DNA of 43,763 bases from an uncultured Burkholderiales bacterium (GCA_937872165.1 CALMOR010000193.1:595-44357), one strand, 5' to 3'; positions 32,091 to 42,085 are shown, counted from the stretch's first letter. Made by a program: numbers and translations. Notes: generated by a model not told the origin, from the sequence alone.

Positions 32091-32534
32091 ATGACGCAGA
32101 TCGACTTCCACGTCAATGCACCCGCCAAGCTCGCGCACGCGTGCCGGCTCGCACGGAAGGGATATGGCGCCGGCACGCGGATGGTGTTCTACGCCGCCGA
32201 CGCGGTGGTGGCCGAGCTCGATCGCCTGCTGTGGACCTTCTCGGCGCTCGACTTCATTCCGCATTGCCACGTCCGCAGCCGCCTCGCACCGGTCACGCCG
32301 ATCCTGCTCGCGGGACCGGCCGACGCCGAGGCTTGCCTGCAGTACGAGATGCTCGTCAACCTGGATCGCGAGCAGCCCGACTTCTTCAGTCGCTTCGAAC
32401 GCATGATCGAGGTGGTGGGGTCCGAAGCCGCTGACCTCGAGGCCGGCCGCGCGCGCTGGAAGTTCTATCGCGACCGTGGCTATCCGCTGAAGCGGCACGA
32501 CCTGGCGGCGCCTTCCGACCTGGCCGGATCGTGA
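32091..32534 (+). CDS. holC: DNA polymerase III chi subunit
   Basis: 147 aa; VFYAADAVVAELDRLLWTFSALDFIPHC...PILLAG; next to pepA as in many proteobacteria. Confidence 0.9.
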   Translation: MTQIDFHVNAPAKLAHACRLARKGYGAGTRMVFYAADAVVAELDRLLWTFSALDFIPHCHVRSRLAPVTPILLAGPADAEACLQYEMLVNLDREQPDFFSRFERMIEVVGSEAADLEAGRARWKFYRDRGYPLKRHDLAAPSDLAGS

Positions 32535-34513
32535 TCGACGACGACGACCTGCCGGTCCTGACGCACGTCCTGCGCACCGGCAAGGGCAGCACGCCGCGCT
32601 TCATCCCCCCGCTCGTGATCGAGCCGCTCGTGGCCGGGCCGATGCCGCCGATCGGAGAAGAGCCGGTCTCGCCGAGCGACTCGTTGATCATCGGCAACGC
32701 GCCGCGGACCGGCCGAGACGTCGAGGCTCTCGGCTTGACCGGCGAAGGGCCGATGACGCCGGCTGCCGATCCGGCGATCGACCGCGAAGACCGCGGCCGG
32801 ACGAGGGCCGCATTCGAGGGCAGGATGGGCGCCCCCATCGTCGACCGTGTCGTCGCCGGCGTCGCACGCGACGAGTCGGCCGAGGCGAGGATCCATGGCC
32901 CGGTCGAGACCGCGACCGTCGGCTCGTCGACCGCTGCGCACGAAGCCCCCATCGAAGCCCGGACGCCTGCGCCGTTCGAGAGATCGATGGCGGGCAGCGG
33001 CGGACGTGGGGCCGTTGCCGATGCTGGCAGCTCTCCCGGCGCTGGTCCCTCTGCCGATGTCGGTAGCTCGTCCGATGCCGGCCCCTCTTCCGATGTGGGC
33101 AGCTCTGCTGCGGCGGTCGTTGCTGCCGATGGCGGTGCCGCTGCTGCCGATGCCGATGCCGATGCCGATGCCAGTGTCTCTGCACATGATGGTGCCTCTG
33201 CCATGGGCGATAGCGAGGGCGATCGCTATGCCGGTGCTGGCGCCCCTGCCGAAAGCGCGACCGAGGGGCGTGCCTGGTTCGGGGCCGCGCCAGATGCCGC
33301 GGCCGTGGTCCACGCCGGGACTGGCGGCGAAGCCAACGCCGGTATAGGGGGCGGCACCGGTAATGAAGCCGATGCCGGTATCGATGCCGATGCCCGCGTC
33401 CGTCCCCCTGCGGGCTCGGATGCCGCCGCCGATACCGCGTTGCGGGCCGAGGGTCCTCCCGAGGGCGGACTCGATACCGATGCCACTACCGGTGTCCTTC
33501 TCGAAGCCGACGCCACGTCGTCCGAAGGCGGTGCGAACGGTTCGTCCGCAGGGACGCTCATCGGTTCGTCTGCAGGAACGGTCGATAGCTCGCACGCGAA
33601 GCCCGGCGATCGCCTGTTCGCGGAAACGCGGGTCCCGACCGACGAGAGATCGCATGAAGTGCCGGGCGAAGCCTCGTCCCAGCCGGGCGAGCTTCGCGCA
33701 CCCTTCGAGTCCTTTCCAACCCCAGAGTCCTTCGCACCCCTCGAGTCCTTCGCACCCGAGTCGTTCGAACCCCCCGAGTCGTTCGAGCCCTCCGAGTCCT
33801 TCGCACCCATCGAATCCTTCACGGCCGCTGAATCTTCCCGGCCCTTCGAGCCCTTCGAACCCTTGTCGGAACCATCGAGGGAACCAGCGCGCGAGGCAGG
33901 ACCCGGGAGTCCCGCCGCCCCCCTCGTGGCCGACGGCACCGATCCCTTCGTCACCGAAGCCCGACGCTCGTCGCACGTCGTAGTCGACTCCATCGACGCC
34001 GCGCCCCTCGTCGTCGCGCCGGTCATCGAGGCCCATGCCGCCGCGGACACGCAACACCTGCCCGCTCGACGAACGAATGCCAACGACGGAGCCGACGCGG
34101 TCCGCCGTCCACACGACCACGATCTCGAAAACCCTCCTTCGGAAGCCTTCATCGATGCGATCGACGAACCGGAGGTGGTCGCCACGACCACGCTCGACGA
34201 CGCCGTAGACCACGGCTCGATGGACATCGTCTTCGCCCCGCCGGTGGTGTTCGAAAGGACGGCCGACGAGACCGCGGCGCTCGAGCGTCGCGTGCGCGAG
34301 TCGGTCTTCGAGGACCTGATGGACCGCATCGATACGGAGCTCGATGCCCGCATCGCCCATGCGATGCGGTCCGAGATCGAGACGGCGCTGGCGCAGTTGC
34401 AGTCGAACCTGCGGATGCAGCTGACCGAGGCCTTGCGCGACGTCGTCGGACGCGCGGTGAAGGAAGAGATCGCACGGCTCGACGGGACACCGACCGGACG
34501 GCACGTGCCGTAG
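32531..34513 (+). CDS. DUF2486-like low-complexity protein downstream of holC
   Basis: GTGA overlap with holC; N-term MIDDDDLPVLTHVLRTGKG, C-term EDLMDRIDTELDARIAHAMRSEIETALAQLQSNLRMQLTEALRDVVGRAVKEEI; long acidic/repetitive middle. Confidence 0.65.
   Translation: MIDDDDLPVLTHVLRTGKGSTPRFIPPLVIEPLVAGPMPPIGEEPVSPSDSLIIGNAPRTGRDVEALGLTGEGPMTPAADPAIDREDRGRTRAAFEGRMGAPIVDRVVAGVARDESAEARIHGPVETATVGSSTAAHEAPIEARTPAPFERSMAGSGGRGAVADAGSSPGAGPSADVGSSSDAGPSSDVGSSAAAVVAADGGAAAADADADADASVSAHDGASAMGDSEGDRYAGAGAPAESATEGRAWFGAAPDAAAVVHAGTGGEANAGIGGGTGNEADAGIDADARVRPPAGSDAAADTALRAEGPPEGGLDTDATTGVLLEADATSSEGGANGSSAGTLIGSSAGTVDSSHAKPGDRLFAETRVPTDERSHEVPGEASSQPGELRAPFESFPTPESFAPLESFAPESFEPPESFEPSESFAPIESFTAAESSRPFEPFEPLSEPSREPAREAGPGSPAAPLVADGTDPFVTEARRSSHVVVDSIDAAPLVVAPVIEAHAAADTQHLPARRTNANDGADAVRRPHDHDLENPPSEAFIDAIDEPEVVATTTLDDAVDHGSMDIVFAPPVVFERTADETAALERRVRESVFEDLMDRIDTELDARIAHAMRSEIETALAQLQSNLRMQLTEALRDVVGRAVKEEIARLDGTPTGRHVP
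33147..33173 (+). repeat. GCCGAT hexanucleotide tandem repeat (~4.5 copies)
   Basis: GCCGATGCCGATGCCGATGCCGATGCC. Confidence 0.9.
33718..33830 (+). repeat. Degenerate coding repeat encoding (F/E/A-P)-x-E-S-F units
   Basis: TPESFAPLESFAPESFEPPESFEPSESFAPIESF; DNA repeats of GAGTCCTTCGCACCC. Confidence 0.8.
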
Positions 34514-34644
34514 CACCGCGCCCGTCGGGTACGTGCCGACGGCAGTGCGCGCGACACCCGCATCCGGTGCTGCCCGCAGCTCCCGTCGCGCTGTACGATG
34601 CGGACCGGCCCTTGCCCTCGCACCGGCTCGTCGCCGGGGACTCC

Positions 34645-36192
34645 ATGCCGCGCCTGCTTCGCTTCTCGCTCGTCTCGTTCCGCGATCTGATGACGACCTA
34701 CGCGCCGGTCGTCGTGGTCGTGACGGCGCTGCTGTGGTTCGCCTACGAGGCGATCGATCCGACGCCGCCCGATCACGTGGTCATCGCGACGGGGCTCGAA
34801 GGCAGCGCCTATCAGGACTTCGCCGAGAAATACAGCGAGACCCTGGCGCGCCATCACATCCGCACGGACATCCGTCCGTCGGCCGGCTCGATGCAGAACC
34901 TCAACCGCCTCAACACCGCCAAGTCCGACGCGGACGTGGCGTTCGTGCAGAGCGGCACCACCAACGACGAAGCCGCCGACCGCCGTGGCCTGGTATCGCT
35001 CGGCAGTCTCTTCGTCGAGCCGGTCTGGATCTTCTACCGCGAGGGCGCGCTTGCGAAGGTGAAGCCGGTCGCGCCAGTCGAGGTCTCGTCCCGCGTGCCG
35101 GTCGCGACGGCGCGCGCGAAGGTGAAAGCCGATGCGGACATGCCGACTCCGGTCACCGCGATCACGCAGCTCGGCGAACTGCGCGGCCTGTCGCTCAACG
35201 TGGGACCGCAGGGCAGCGGCGGCCCGCGCCTCGCGCGCCAGCTGCTGGAGGCCAACCGCGTCGACAAGGACGAGATGACGTTGAGCAACCTCGAGGACAC
35301 GCCCGCCGTGATGAAGCTGCTCGACGGGTCGCTGGACGCATTGATGTTCGTCACGGCGCCCGAGGCGCCGCTGGTGCAGATGCTGCTGCAGACGCCGGGC
35401 ATCCGGCTCTTCAACTTCGATCAGGCCGAAGCCTATTCGCGCCGCTTTCCGTTCCTGAAGCACGTGGTGCTTCCGCGCGGCATCGTCGCGCTCGAGAAGG
35501 ACCTGCCGCACGAGGACGTCCACCTCATCGCTCCCACCGCGACGCTGGTGGCCCGCAGCGACACCCATCCGGCCATCATCGAGCTGTTGATGCAGGCGAC
35601 CGCCGAGGTCCATGGCGGACCCGGCTGGTTTCGTCGCGCCGGGGAGTTTCCCAACGATCAGTACACCGAGGTTCCGGTCTCGCCGGTCGCCGAGCGCTAC
35701 TACAAGAACGGCACGCCGTTCCTGCAGCGCTACCTGCCCTTCTGGCTCGCCAACCTGATCGAGCGCATGGGCGTCATCATCGTGCCGATCCTCGCGTTGC
35801 TGATCCCGCTGTCGCGCGTCCTGCCGCCGCTCTACACGTGGCGCGTGCGCTCGCGCGTCTATCGCTGGTACGGTCAGTTGCGAGCAGTCGAGAGCGACGT
35901 CGACGCGATCCATTCGTCGTCCGATGCACCCACGCCCGCCAAGCCCGGCGACGCGATGACGAAGGGATCGCGTCGTGCGAAGCAGCTCGCGCGACTGGCC
36001 GACATCGAAGCGAAGGTCAATCATCTGGTGGTTCCGTTGTCGTACGCCGACGAGCTCTACACGTTGAAGCTGCACATCGATCGGGTCAGGGCGAAGCTGC
36101 TGGGCGACGGAACCTATCGCGGCATCGGCAACGCGCCCGCGGCCACGAGCAGCGAAGCGGCCACGAGCAGCGAGCCGGCGCCCGCGCTCTGA
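34645..36192 (+). CDS. TAXI-family TRAP-type solute-binding protein with membrane segments
   Basis: HVVIATGLEGSAYQDFAEKYSETLARHHI...LNTAKSDADVAFVQSGTTN; C-terminal TM near PFWLANLIERMGVIIVPILALLIPLSRVLPPLYTW. Confidence 0.85.
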   Translation: MPRLLRFSLVSFRDLMTTYAPVVVVVTALLWFAYEAIDPTPPDHVVIATGLEGSAYQDFAEKYSETLARHHIRTDIRPSAGSMQNLNRLNTAKSDADVAFVQSGTTNDEAADRRGLVSLGSLFVEPVWIFYREGALAKVKPVAPVEVSSRVPVATARAKVKADADMPTPVTAITQLGELRGLSLNVGPQGSGGPRLARQLLEANRVDKDEMTLSNLEDTPAVMKLLDGSLDALMFVTAPEAPLVQMLLQTPGIRLFNFDQAEAYSRRFPFLKHVVLPRGIVALEKDLPHEDVHLIAPTATLVARSDTHPAIIELLMQATAEVHGGPGWFRRAGEFPNDQYTEVPVSPVAERYYKNGTPFLQRYLPFWLANLIERMGVIIVPILALLIPLSRVLPPLYTWRVRSRVYRWYGQLRAVESDVDAIHSSSDAPTPAKPGDAMTKGSRRAKQLARLADIEAKVNHLVVPLSYADELYTLKLHIDRVRAKLLGDGTYRGIGNAPAATSSEAATSSEPAPAL

Positions 36193-36370
36193 CGCTTCGC
36201 AGTCTGCGAGCAAAGCCGCGTCGACGCCATCCGCCGATCGGCTCCGTCGAACGAAGGTAGCGACCGCGACGAACGTCTTCTATATTCCGGCGATGACCCG
36301 CCTCGTCGCCTGCGCCGCAATGACCGCCCCGCCCTCCATCGCCACCACGACCGACGTTCGACGATCCCCG

Positions 36371-36932
36371 ATGACCGAAGCGCGGCCGCCGGTCCGCTGC
36401 GGCTGGGCCAATCCATCCAATGCGCTCTACCTGCGCTATCACGACGAGGAGTGGGGCGTGCCGTGCACCGACGAGACCCGGCTCTTCGAGATGCTGAACC
36501 TCGAGGGCGCGCAGGCCCGGCCTGTCGTGGTCGACCATCCTCGCCAAGCGCGAGGGCTACCGCGCGGCATTCGACGGCTGGGACGCCGTGAAGATCGCGC
36601 GCTACGGGGATGCCGACGTCGCGCGACTGATGAACGATGCGAGCATCGTGCGCAACCGATTGAAGATCCTCTCGGCGATCGACAACGCCCGGGCGGTGGC
36701 GCCGTTGATCGACGAGTTCGGCGGCCTCGGACCCTATCTCTGGAGCTGGGTGGGTGGCGAGCCGATCGTGCGACGCCGGTCCGACCGGTCGCCGATCCCC
36801 GCGCGTACCGAGCTATCGGACGCGCTGTCGAAGGACCTGATCGCGCGGGGCTTCAAGTTCGTCGGGTCGACGATCGTGTACGCGTATATGCAGGCGGTGG
36901 GGCTGGCGGATGATCACGCGGATGAGCGTTAG
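36371..36932 (+). pseudogene. tag: DNA-3-methyladenine glycosylase I, frameshifted
   Basis: VRCGWANPSNALYLRYHDEEWGVPCTDETRLFEMLNLEGAQA | (+1 C) | GLSWSTILAKREGYRAAFDGWDAVKIARY...; frame restored by removing one C in 36515-36518. Confidence 0.85.
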
Positions 36933-37101
36933 AGACGGGAGACTTTGGCTAAAAGAGTTGTTGATGCATCAGCCAATTAAAAAAAGCGCACCGCGCGGGC
37001 GCGCCTCAACGTTACGCAAAACAACTTACAAAACTTTGTATTTTCTAAATTACTTACTCTGAGGTATCGGGGGAGCAGATGCCAAGACAGCAGTCATGGC
37101 T

Positions 37102-37650
37102 TTATCCTCGGCTGTTGGACCTTAAGCGATCAAGTAACTTATTGATTGTCGAAAGCTCGTTATTCAGCAACTGTTGCCGAGCCTTGGACAAGTGCAACGG
37201 AGCACCGATATAAAGCGTGAGCGCATAGTTCGGCGCCGCCGCCATGGCAGATTTGGCTGCAGCATCGATCTTTGCCGCACCCGTCACTATATTGCCCTTT
37301 GCGTCGAACCCTGCCTTCTCGATTGCGGCGACCAGCGCGTCCGTTTCCTTTTTAAATAATGGCGTTCCATCGACGGGGACTTTCAGCTGCGCTTTGGAGC
37401 CGTGCAACGAGTCTGTCGATACAGCAGGCATGAGACGCATCGTAATGCGGCGATTGCCTGCGCCATCATGAGGCGCCGAAGCCGCCTCGGCGACGAATCC
37501 CGCCGGATCGATTTGGCCCCAATTAGGCTGTATGCAAGCGCGATTCAATGGTGGAGAGCACAACCCGGCGGCCTCCTGCCCATGAACAGGAGCACAGGAC
37601 AACAACGCGGCCCACAGAAAGAAGACCAGAGAGCTTTTTTTCATTTGCAT
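37102..37650 (-). CDS. Small exported protein of unknown function
   Basis: 182 aa with signal sequence MKKSSLVFFLWAALLSCAPVHGQ; starts 4 bp after the regulator stop. Confidence 0.65.
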   Translation of the reverse strand: MQMKKSSLVFFLWAALLSCAPVHGQEAAGLCSPPLNRACIQPNWGQIDPAGFVAEAASAPHDGAGNRRITMRLMPAVSTDSLHGSKAQLKVPVDGTPLFKKETDALVAAIEKAGFDAKGNIVTGAAKIDAAAKSAMAAAPNYALTLYIGAPLHLSKARQQLLNNELSTINKLLDRLRSNSRG

Positions 37651-37653
37651 TCC

Positions 37654-40600
37654 CTAGAGTTGAATTGACTTCTTCAGTCGTTCGGTATCCACCGAAGGTT
37701 GGGTACCAATCAGTACAGAAAGCATCTGTCGACACTGGCGGTAAATCCGCATAGCTTCCGTCGGATTGCCCGCGTCGATGTGGATCTGCATCAACAGACG
37801 ATAGAGAGTTTCGGAAAGTGGGTCGCGCGCGAGCGCAGCCTCGATCAAAAAGATGGCTTGGACCGCATCGCCAGTTCCTTCCCAATAAGCGATCAGCGTA
37901 CGGGTCGCTCTGAGAAAGGCTGCACGATGACGCTCGCGGACTGCTTCACGCCAAGCGGTAGGCTCCTCCTGCTCGAGAGGCAACGCCTCGAAGAGACGGA
38001 GAAGCTCGTCGCCCAGCTCGACGACCTGCAGCTTGCGGTAGCGACCGGATGCAACGGACTCCGCCTCCGCGACGGCCTTCGTGAAATCGTGCAGGTCCGA
38101 CGAAACGCGATGTTCGTCAAGGGATACCTTGCCCTCCTTGACGATCACGAGCGAGTCGTCACCTAGCAGCTTCCGTAGACGCGAGACGGTCACCTCGAGA
38201 CTCTTTCGTGCAGCGCCTTCTTCCGCATCGGGCCACAGTGCCGAAGCGGTGGTGGTCGAATCGGCGACGAGGTCTCGGGTACAGACCAGATACTTGAGCA
38301 GCTCTAGCGGCTTCTGCTGCGCCTTGCCACTGAACAAGAGGGGTTCTGTATCTCGCAATATTCGAAACGCTCTCAAGACCTCGACCCGTATCGGCCACGG
38401 CCAGCTCTTCGGAGCGTTTCGTGGGGCCGGCAGATTGCGGGATTTGATCGAACGCACAACGAAGTCGTTTTCCTGGTTGGCTCGGAGAGCCTCGGCGGCC
38501 ACATGCGACGCCACTTGCGGCAAAAGATTGAGGTAAGCCAGGACGTTCAGTTTTCGAGCCGTCCCGATATGCGTGGCCAACATCTGCTCGGCACGCGGAC
38601 GATCTTCGTTCCACAGCGCATGCGATTGCAGGAGCCCGTCGGTCAATTCGATATGCGGCACATCCGCAGCGGCACAGGTCTCGATGACCCTTCTTGCGAG
38701 CGCGGCACTTTCCTTGGCCTTGTCCGCTCCATACAGGACCTGAATCCGATCCTTTTCGAGGATGGCCTTGGCTGACTGAGGAAATCCGGCGTCAAAGACC
38801 AACTGCTCCGCCTTGTCGACAAGGGCCAGAGCAGCCATTGCCCGACCTGCCAGCATTTCGTGGCGTGCTCTCAGATGAACGATCCATCCTCGCTGTCGTC
38901 CCACCCGGTCTTGATCGATACCTTCGAGCGTCAGCAGCAGTTCGTGCCCCTGCTTCAACTCGCCTCGACCTAACGCCAGCCGCACGAGACCGATCAAAGC
39001 ACCGATGCGAGGCTGAACCAGTGCATTTTCGTCAGCAAGGACGAGGGCCTCTTCGAAGCAGCGACGCGCCTGGTCCGATGCGTGCAGACGCGTGAAGCTG
39101 TGCCCGTTCTCGATGTTCCATGCCGCTCGGACATGCGGTGCCGAACGCCTATACGAAGCGAGGCCTTCGATACGCACGACGGCAATTTCCAGTTCCTGAA
39201 TTCGACTCGCTCGTCGCATCGCGGTGACCAGCAACGATCCGGCCAGGATGGTCTCGTTGGCCGAGAGAATCTCGTTCGACACGTCGAGCATCAATAGGTC
39301 CTGCAATGTACTTTCGACTCCCTCAGCACGTCCGCCGATCAACATGTCGTAGACGACTTCGCCGGCCACACGGATCGCCCGACTCTCCGGGTCGCCCAAG
39401 CAACGGAGGTCGGGGCGTGTGAAGACCTTGAATCGATCCGCCCACACTGCGATCTCGCCGACGTTCTCGATCGTGGCGAAAACGATGAACAAGGCGAGCC
39501 CGATCGACTGCGCCATGCCGGCCTCGTCGTGTGACGCCTCGAATCCAGCGAACGCTTCTTCGCAGGCGCGTAATGCCCCTGCGCTGTCATTGCCGATCAA
39601 GGCACGCGCCTGCCACACCGCGATCGCGGGCACCGAACGATCGACGTGCGCGTGAGCCGTCTGCACCAGTCCTAGCAGATGCGAGTCCCGGAGGGCGAGA
39701 CTGCCATGGGTTCGAACGAGCACATCGAGGCTCGTCGGGCCCAACGTGGAAGCCAGCTGCCATGCGAGGTCGAGCCGATCGACATCGAGCAGATGCGCAA
39801 CGAGCCTCTCACCCATGGCTTCGTTCGGTCCGGCGATCGCAGATGGTTCGCGCAACGCATTGCGAAACAGGTCGTGAAGACGCCAGCATCCTTTCGAGAT
39901 GCGCGTGACGTTGCCCAATGGCGGTTCGCTGGCGACGGTCTTTTGCTCGGATACGAGCCTTTCAACGAAGAGTCCACGCTCGGACAAGGCTTGCAACCGC
40001 CCGCACGCCGGCGCCCATTCCGGTGCGACGTCGGCAAGATCGATGGGCACCTGGGAAATTTCCGCCATCAACCGCAACCGCACCAACTCATCCTTCGACA
40101 CGCCCCCCAGCACCTGCCCGCCGATCAGCAACGCCAGCGGCGTGCGCACCGCCTCGAGCGGATCGCCCGATCCGTCGTCCGTCCCGCCTGATGCGCCGAA
40201 CTGCATCGCCAGCATCAGACCCGCGGCCCAGCCGTCGGTCGCGGCGACCAACGCTTCGAGCCTGCGGGTGTCGGCTCCGATGCGGCCGGCCAATGCGCTC
40301 GCCTCGTCGCGATCGAACGCCAGCAGCCGGTGGCCGACGATCCACAGCCGCGAGCCCGCGAGCTGCGGCGCGAAGTGCGCGTCGGGCATGAGTTGCGACG
40401 CGAAGCAGAGCTTGCGTCGACCTTCGAAGGCGTCCACCGCGTAGGCCAGCAGCGGCGTGGTCGGACCGGCCAGGTGATGCACGTCGTCGAGGACGATCGC
40501 GTGCGCGACGGCGAGCTCTTCGTCGAGCCGTGCGAAATAACCTTCGGCGAACGCGCCGGGGTCCTCGCGATGTTCGGGCGAGAACGCGGGCAGCGGTCCG

Positions 40601-40929
40601 CGGCAATGGGTCGCCGCGAGCGCGGTGATCGCCGCGAACAATGCCGCCGGGTCGCGATGCCGCTCATCGACGGTCAGCCAGATCGAAGGACAACGATCGT
40701 GCTGCAGCCACGAGCGCAGCAGCAACGTCTTGCCGGCGCCGGTCGGTCCGTGCAGCCACACCGCGCCCGGCAGTCGCGCATCGATCAGCGCATGCAGCCG
40801 CTCGCGCTCCAGGACCATGCCGCCCGAGGCGGACGACGCGGCGGTTGCGGGCGTAGCGGCGTGCGCGGCCGTCTTCGGGAGACCGGCCGGGTTCGACTTG
40901 CTGGAGACCATCCGCGCATTTAAAGGCAC
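37654..40929 (-). CDS. MalT-like ATPase - TPR - wHTH - BTAD transcriptional regulator
   Basis: 1091 aa; Walker A GPTGAGKT, AIVLDDVHHL; C-terminal winged helix (LLKYLVCTRDLVADSTTTASALWPDAEEGAARKSLEVTVSRLRKLLGD) and BTAD (LFEALPLEQEEPTAWREAVRERHRAAFLRATRTLIAYWE...EAMRIYRQCRQMLSVLIGTQPSVDTERLKKSI). Confidence 0.85.
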   Translation of the reverse strand: MPLNARMVSSKSNPAGLPKTAAHAATPATAASSASGGMVLERERLHALIDARLPGAVWLHGPTGAGKTLLLRSWLQHDRCPSIWLTVDERHRDPAALFAAITALAATHCRGPLPAFSPEHREDPGAFAEGYFARLDEELAVAHAIVLDDVHHLAGPTTPLLAYAVDAFEGRRKLCFASQLMPDAHFAPQLAGSRLWIVGHRLLAFDRDEASALAGRIGADTRRLEALVAATDGWAAGLMLAMQFGASGGTDDGSGDPLEAVRTPLALLIGGQVLGGVSKDELVRLRLMAEISQVPIDLADVAPEWAPACGRLQALSERGLFVERLVSEQKTVASEPPLGNVTRISKGCWRLHDLFRNALREPSAIAGPNEAMGERLVAHLLDVDRLDLAWQLASTLGPTSLDVLVRTHGSLALRDSHLLGLVQTAHAHVDRSVPAIAVWQARALIGNDSAGALRACEEAFAGFEASHDEAGMAQSIGLALFIVFATIENVGEIAVWADRFKVFTRPDLRCLGDPESRAIRVAGEVVYDMLIGGRAEGVESTLQDLLMLDVSNEILSANETILAGSLLVTAMRRASRIQELEIAVVRIEGLASYRRSAPHVRAAWNIENGHSFTRLHASDQARRCFEEALVLADENALVQPRIGALIGLVRLALGRGELKQGHELLLTLEGIDQDRVGRQRGWIVHLRARHEMLAGRAMAALALVDKAEQLVFDAGFPQSAKAILEKDRIQVLYGADKAKESAALARRVIETCAAADVPHIELTDGLLQSHALWNEDRPRAEQMLATHIGTARKLNVLAYLNLLPQVASHVAAEALRANQENDFVVRSIKSRNLPAPRNAPKSWPWPIRVEVLRAFRILRDTEPLLFSGKAQQKPLELLKYLVCTRDLVADSTTTASALWPDAEEGAARKSLEVTVSRLRKLLGDDSLVIVKEGKVSLDEHRVSSDLHDFTKAVAEAESVASGRYRKLQVVELGDELLRLFEALPLEQEEPTAWREAVRERHRAAFLRATRTLIAYWEGTGDAVQAIFLIEAALARDPLSETLYRLLMQIHIDAGNPTEAMRIYRQCRQMLSVLIGTQPSVDTERLKKSIQL

Positions 40930-41107
40930 CGTCGGTCATCCCGCAATAGAAAGGTCCGTCGGTCGAGTCGCGCGGCGATGCATGAACATTCATGCAACCG
41001 TCAGGACGCGAGCGCGATGGAACGAAGCGATCGCCGTCCCGATGCAGCGGAGTGACGCTCCGCGCGGGACGCGCTCCCTTCATCGAACGTCGCACGACGC
41101 GCGATGC

Positions 41108-41443
41108 TCATCGCGTCGCGACGTCCGTGCGTCGGGCCTCGGGTTCGATCGACAAGCGTCCGTCGATCGGCAGCGGGGCCCGGTGTCCGGCCTGCGAACG
41201 ATCGCCGGCCCGCGCGCGGGCGGCGTCGGCGTGGGACGTCTCGGCCGCGTCCATGCCGGCCACGATGATCGACACCATCGCCAGCGCCGTCACGATGACG
41301 AGGATCGCCATCTCGACGGCGACGAAGGTTCCGGTCGGTTCGCCGCCGGCGGTGGCGATGCGCAGGCCGGCCGGCTGCCGGACGGAGTGCTTCGACTCGT
41401 CGCGGTCGACGGTGGCGGGGTTGGAAGGACGAGCGAGGGTCAT
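41108..41443 (-). CDS. Small single-TM protein, hypothetical
   Basis: From ATG 41443: MTLARPSNPATVDRDESKHSVRQPAG...GTFVAVEMAILVIVTALAMVSIIVAGMDAAETSHAD. Confidence 0.45.
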   Translation of the reverse strand: MTLARPSNPATVDRDESKHSVRQPAGLRIATAGGEPTGTFVAVEMAILVIVTALAMVSIIVAGMDAAETSHADAARARAGDRSQAGHRAPLPIDGRLSIEPEARRTDVATR

Positions 41444-41655
41444 GGAGGGCTCCGGGATGCGGGGGCTGGTTTCGCCGACCGCCGAAGCATCCGCCCGACC
41501 CACCTACGGATCACCCACGAATCGTGTGTCGCCTTCTCACCGGTGTGCGATTTCGTTGCGACCGCGTGGCGCTTCGCCGATCCGTCGACGCCCGGTCCGT
41601 CCGATGCTGATGCAGCGGCATCCGTGCTCGTTCCTTCCATCCGTGGGTCATCCGT

Positions 41656-41904
41656 ATGGATCGGCCGCCCACACTCGGTGCCAGCGATGACGAGCCGTCG
41701 TCGACACCGGAAGAGAACATGGATCACCGCCTGGACCACGAGACCGAAGACCCGCGAGACGAGCCGTACGACGCGGCCCGGCGACGCTTCGAAGCCGAAG
41801 CCGTCACCGCCATCCTGCGCAGGCTGACCGCCGCGCGCGCCGAACCGACGCCGGGTTGCAGGGCCGACGGCTCGGGTCGCCTCGAGTCGATCGCCCGCTC
41901 GTGA
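41656..41904 (+). CDS. Small charged hypothetical protein
   Basis: 82 aa MDRPPTLGASDDEPSSTPEENMDHRLDHETEDPRDEPYDAARRRFEAEAVTAILRRLTAARAE; no known family. Confidence 0.3.
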   Translation: MDRPPTLGASDDEPSSTPEENMDHRLDHETEDPRDEPYDAARRRFEAEAVTAILRRLTAARAEPTPGCRADGSGRLESIARS

Positions 41905-42085
41905 GCGAGCCGGTTTCCCGCCGGAGAACGAACATGTGGTTCTGATCCCCGTCCGCTCGCGCATCGCGGACCGGTCGCCGAGGATCCGCGAAGACCTCCC
42001 GGTCCTCGACCGGATTCGTGGGCGAGCCGGCCCGATACCCGCGGAACGAACACGTCCTCGCGCTCCCGCGACTCGCGGAAGCCGC

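Noticed and set aside
30363-32498. 711-aa minus-strand ORF
   Set aside because: Antisense of pepA/holC; no domain-like sequence.
32480-34516. 678-aa minus-strand ORF rich in IGIGIGIG/GSRGTD repeats
   Set aside because: Exact antisense of the holC-adjacent low-complexity gene; created by the GCCGAT repeats in high-GC DNA. The plus strand has a GTGA overlap with holC and sensible termini.
36139-36174. Near-perfect 18-bp tandem duplication at the end of the TAXI-family gene
   Set aside because: Short in-frame duplication in a disordered tail; ordinary slippage.
33226-36213. 995-aa minus-strand ORF
   Set aside because: Antisense of the TAXI-family gene and its neighbour; Arg/Gly/His-rich frame typical of shadow ORFs in high GC.
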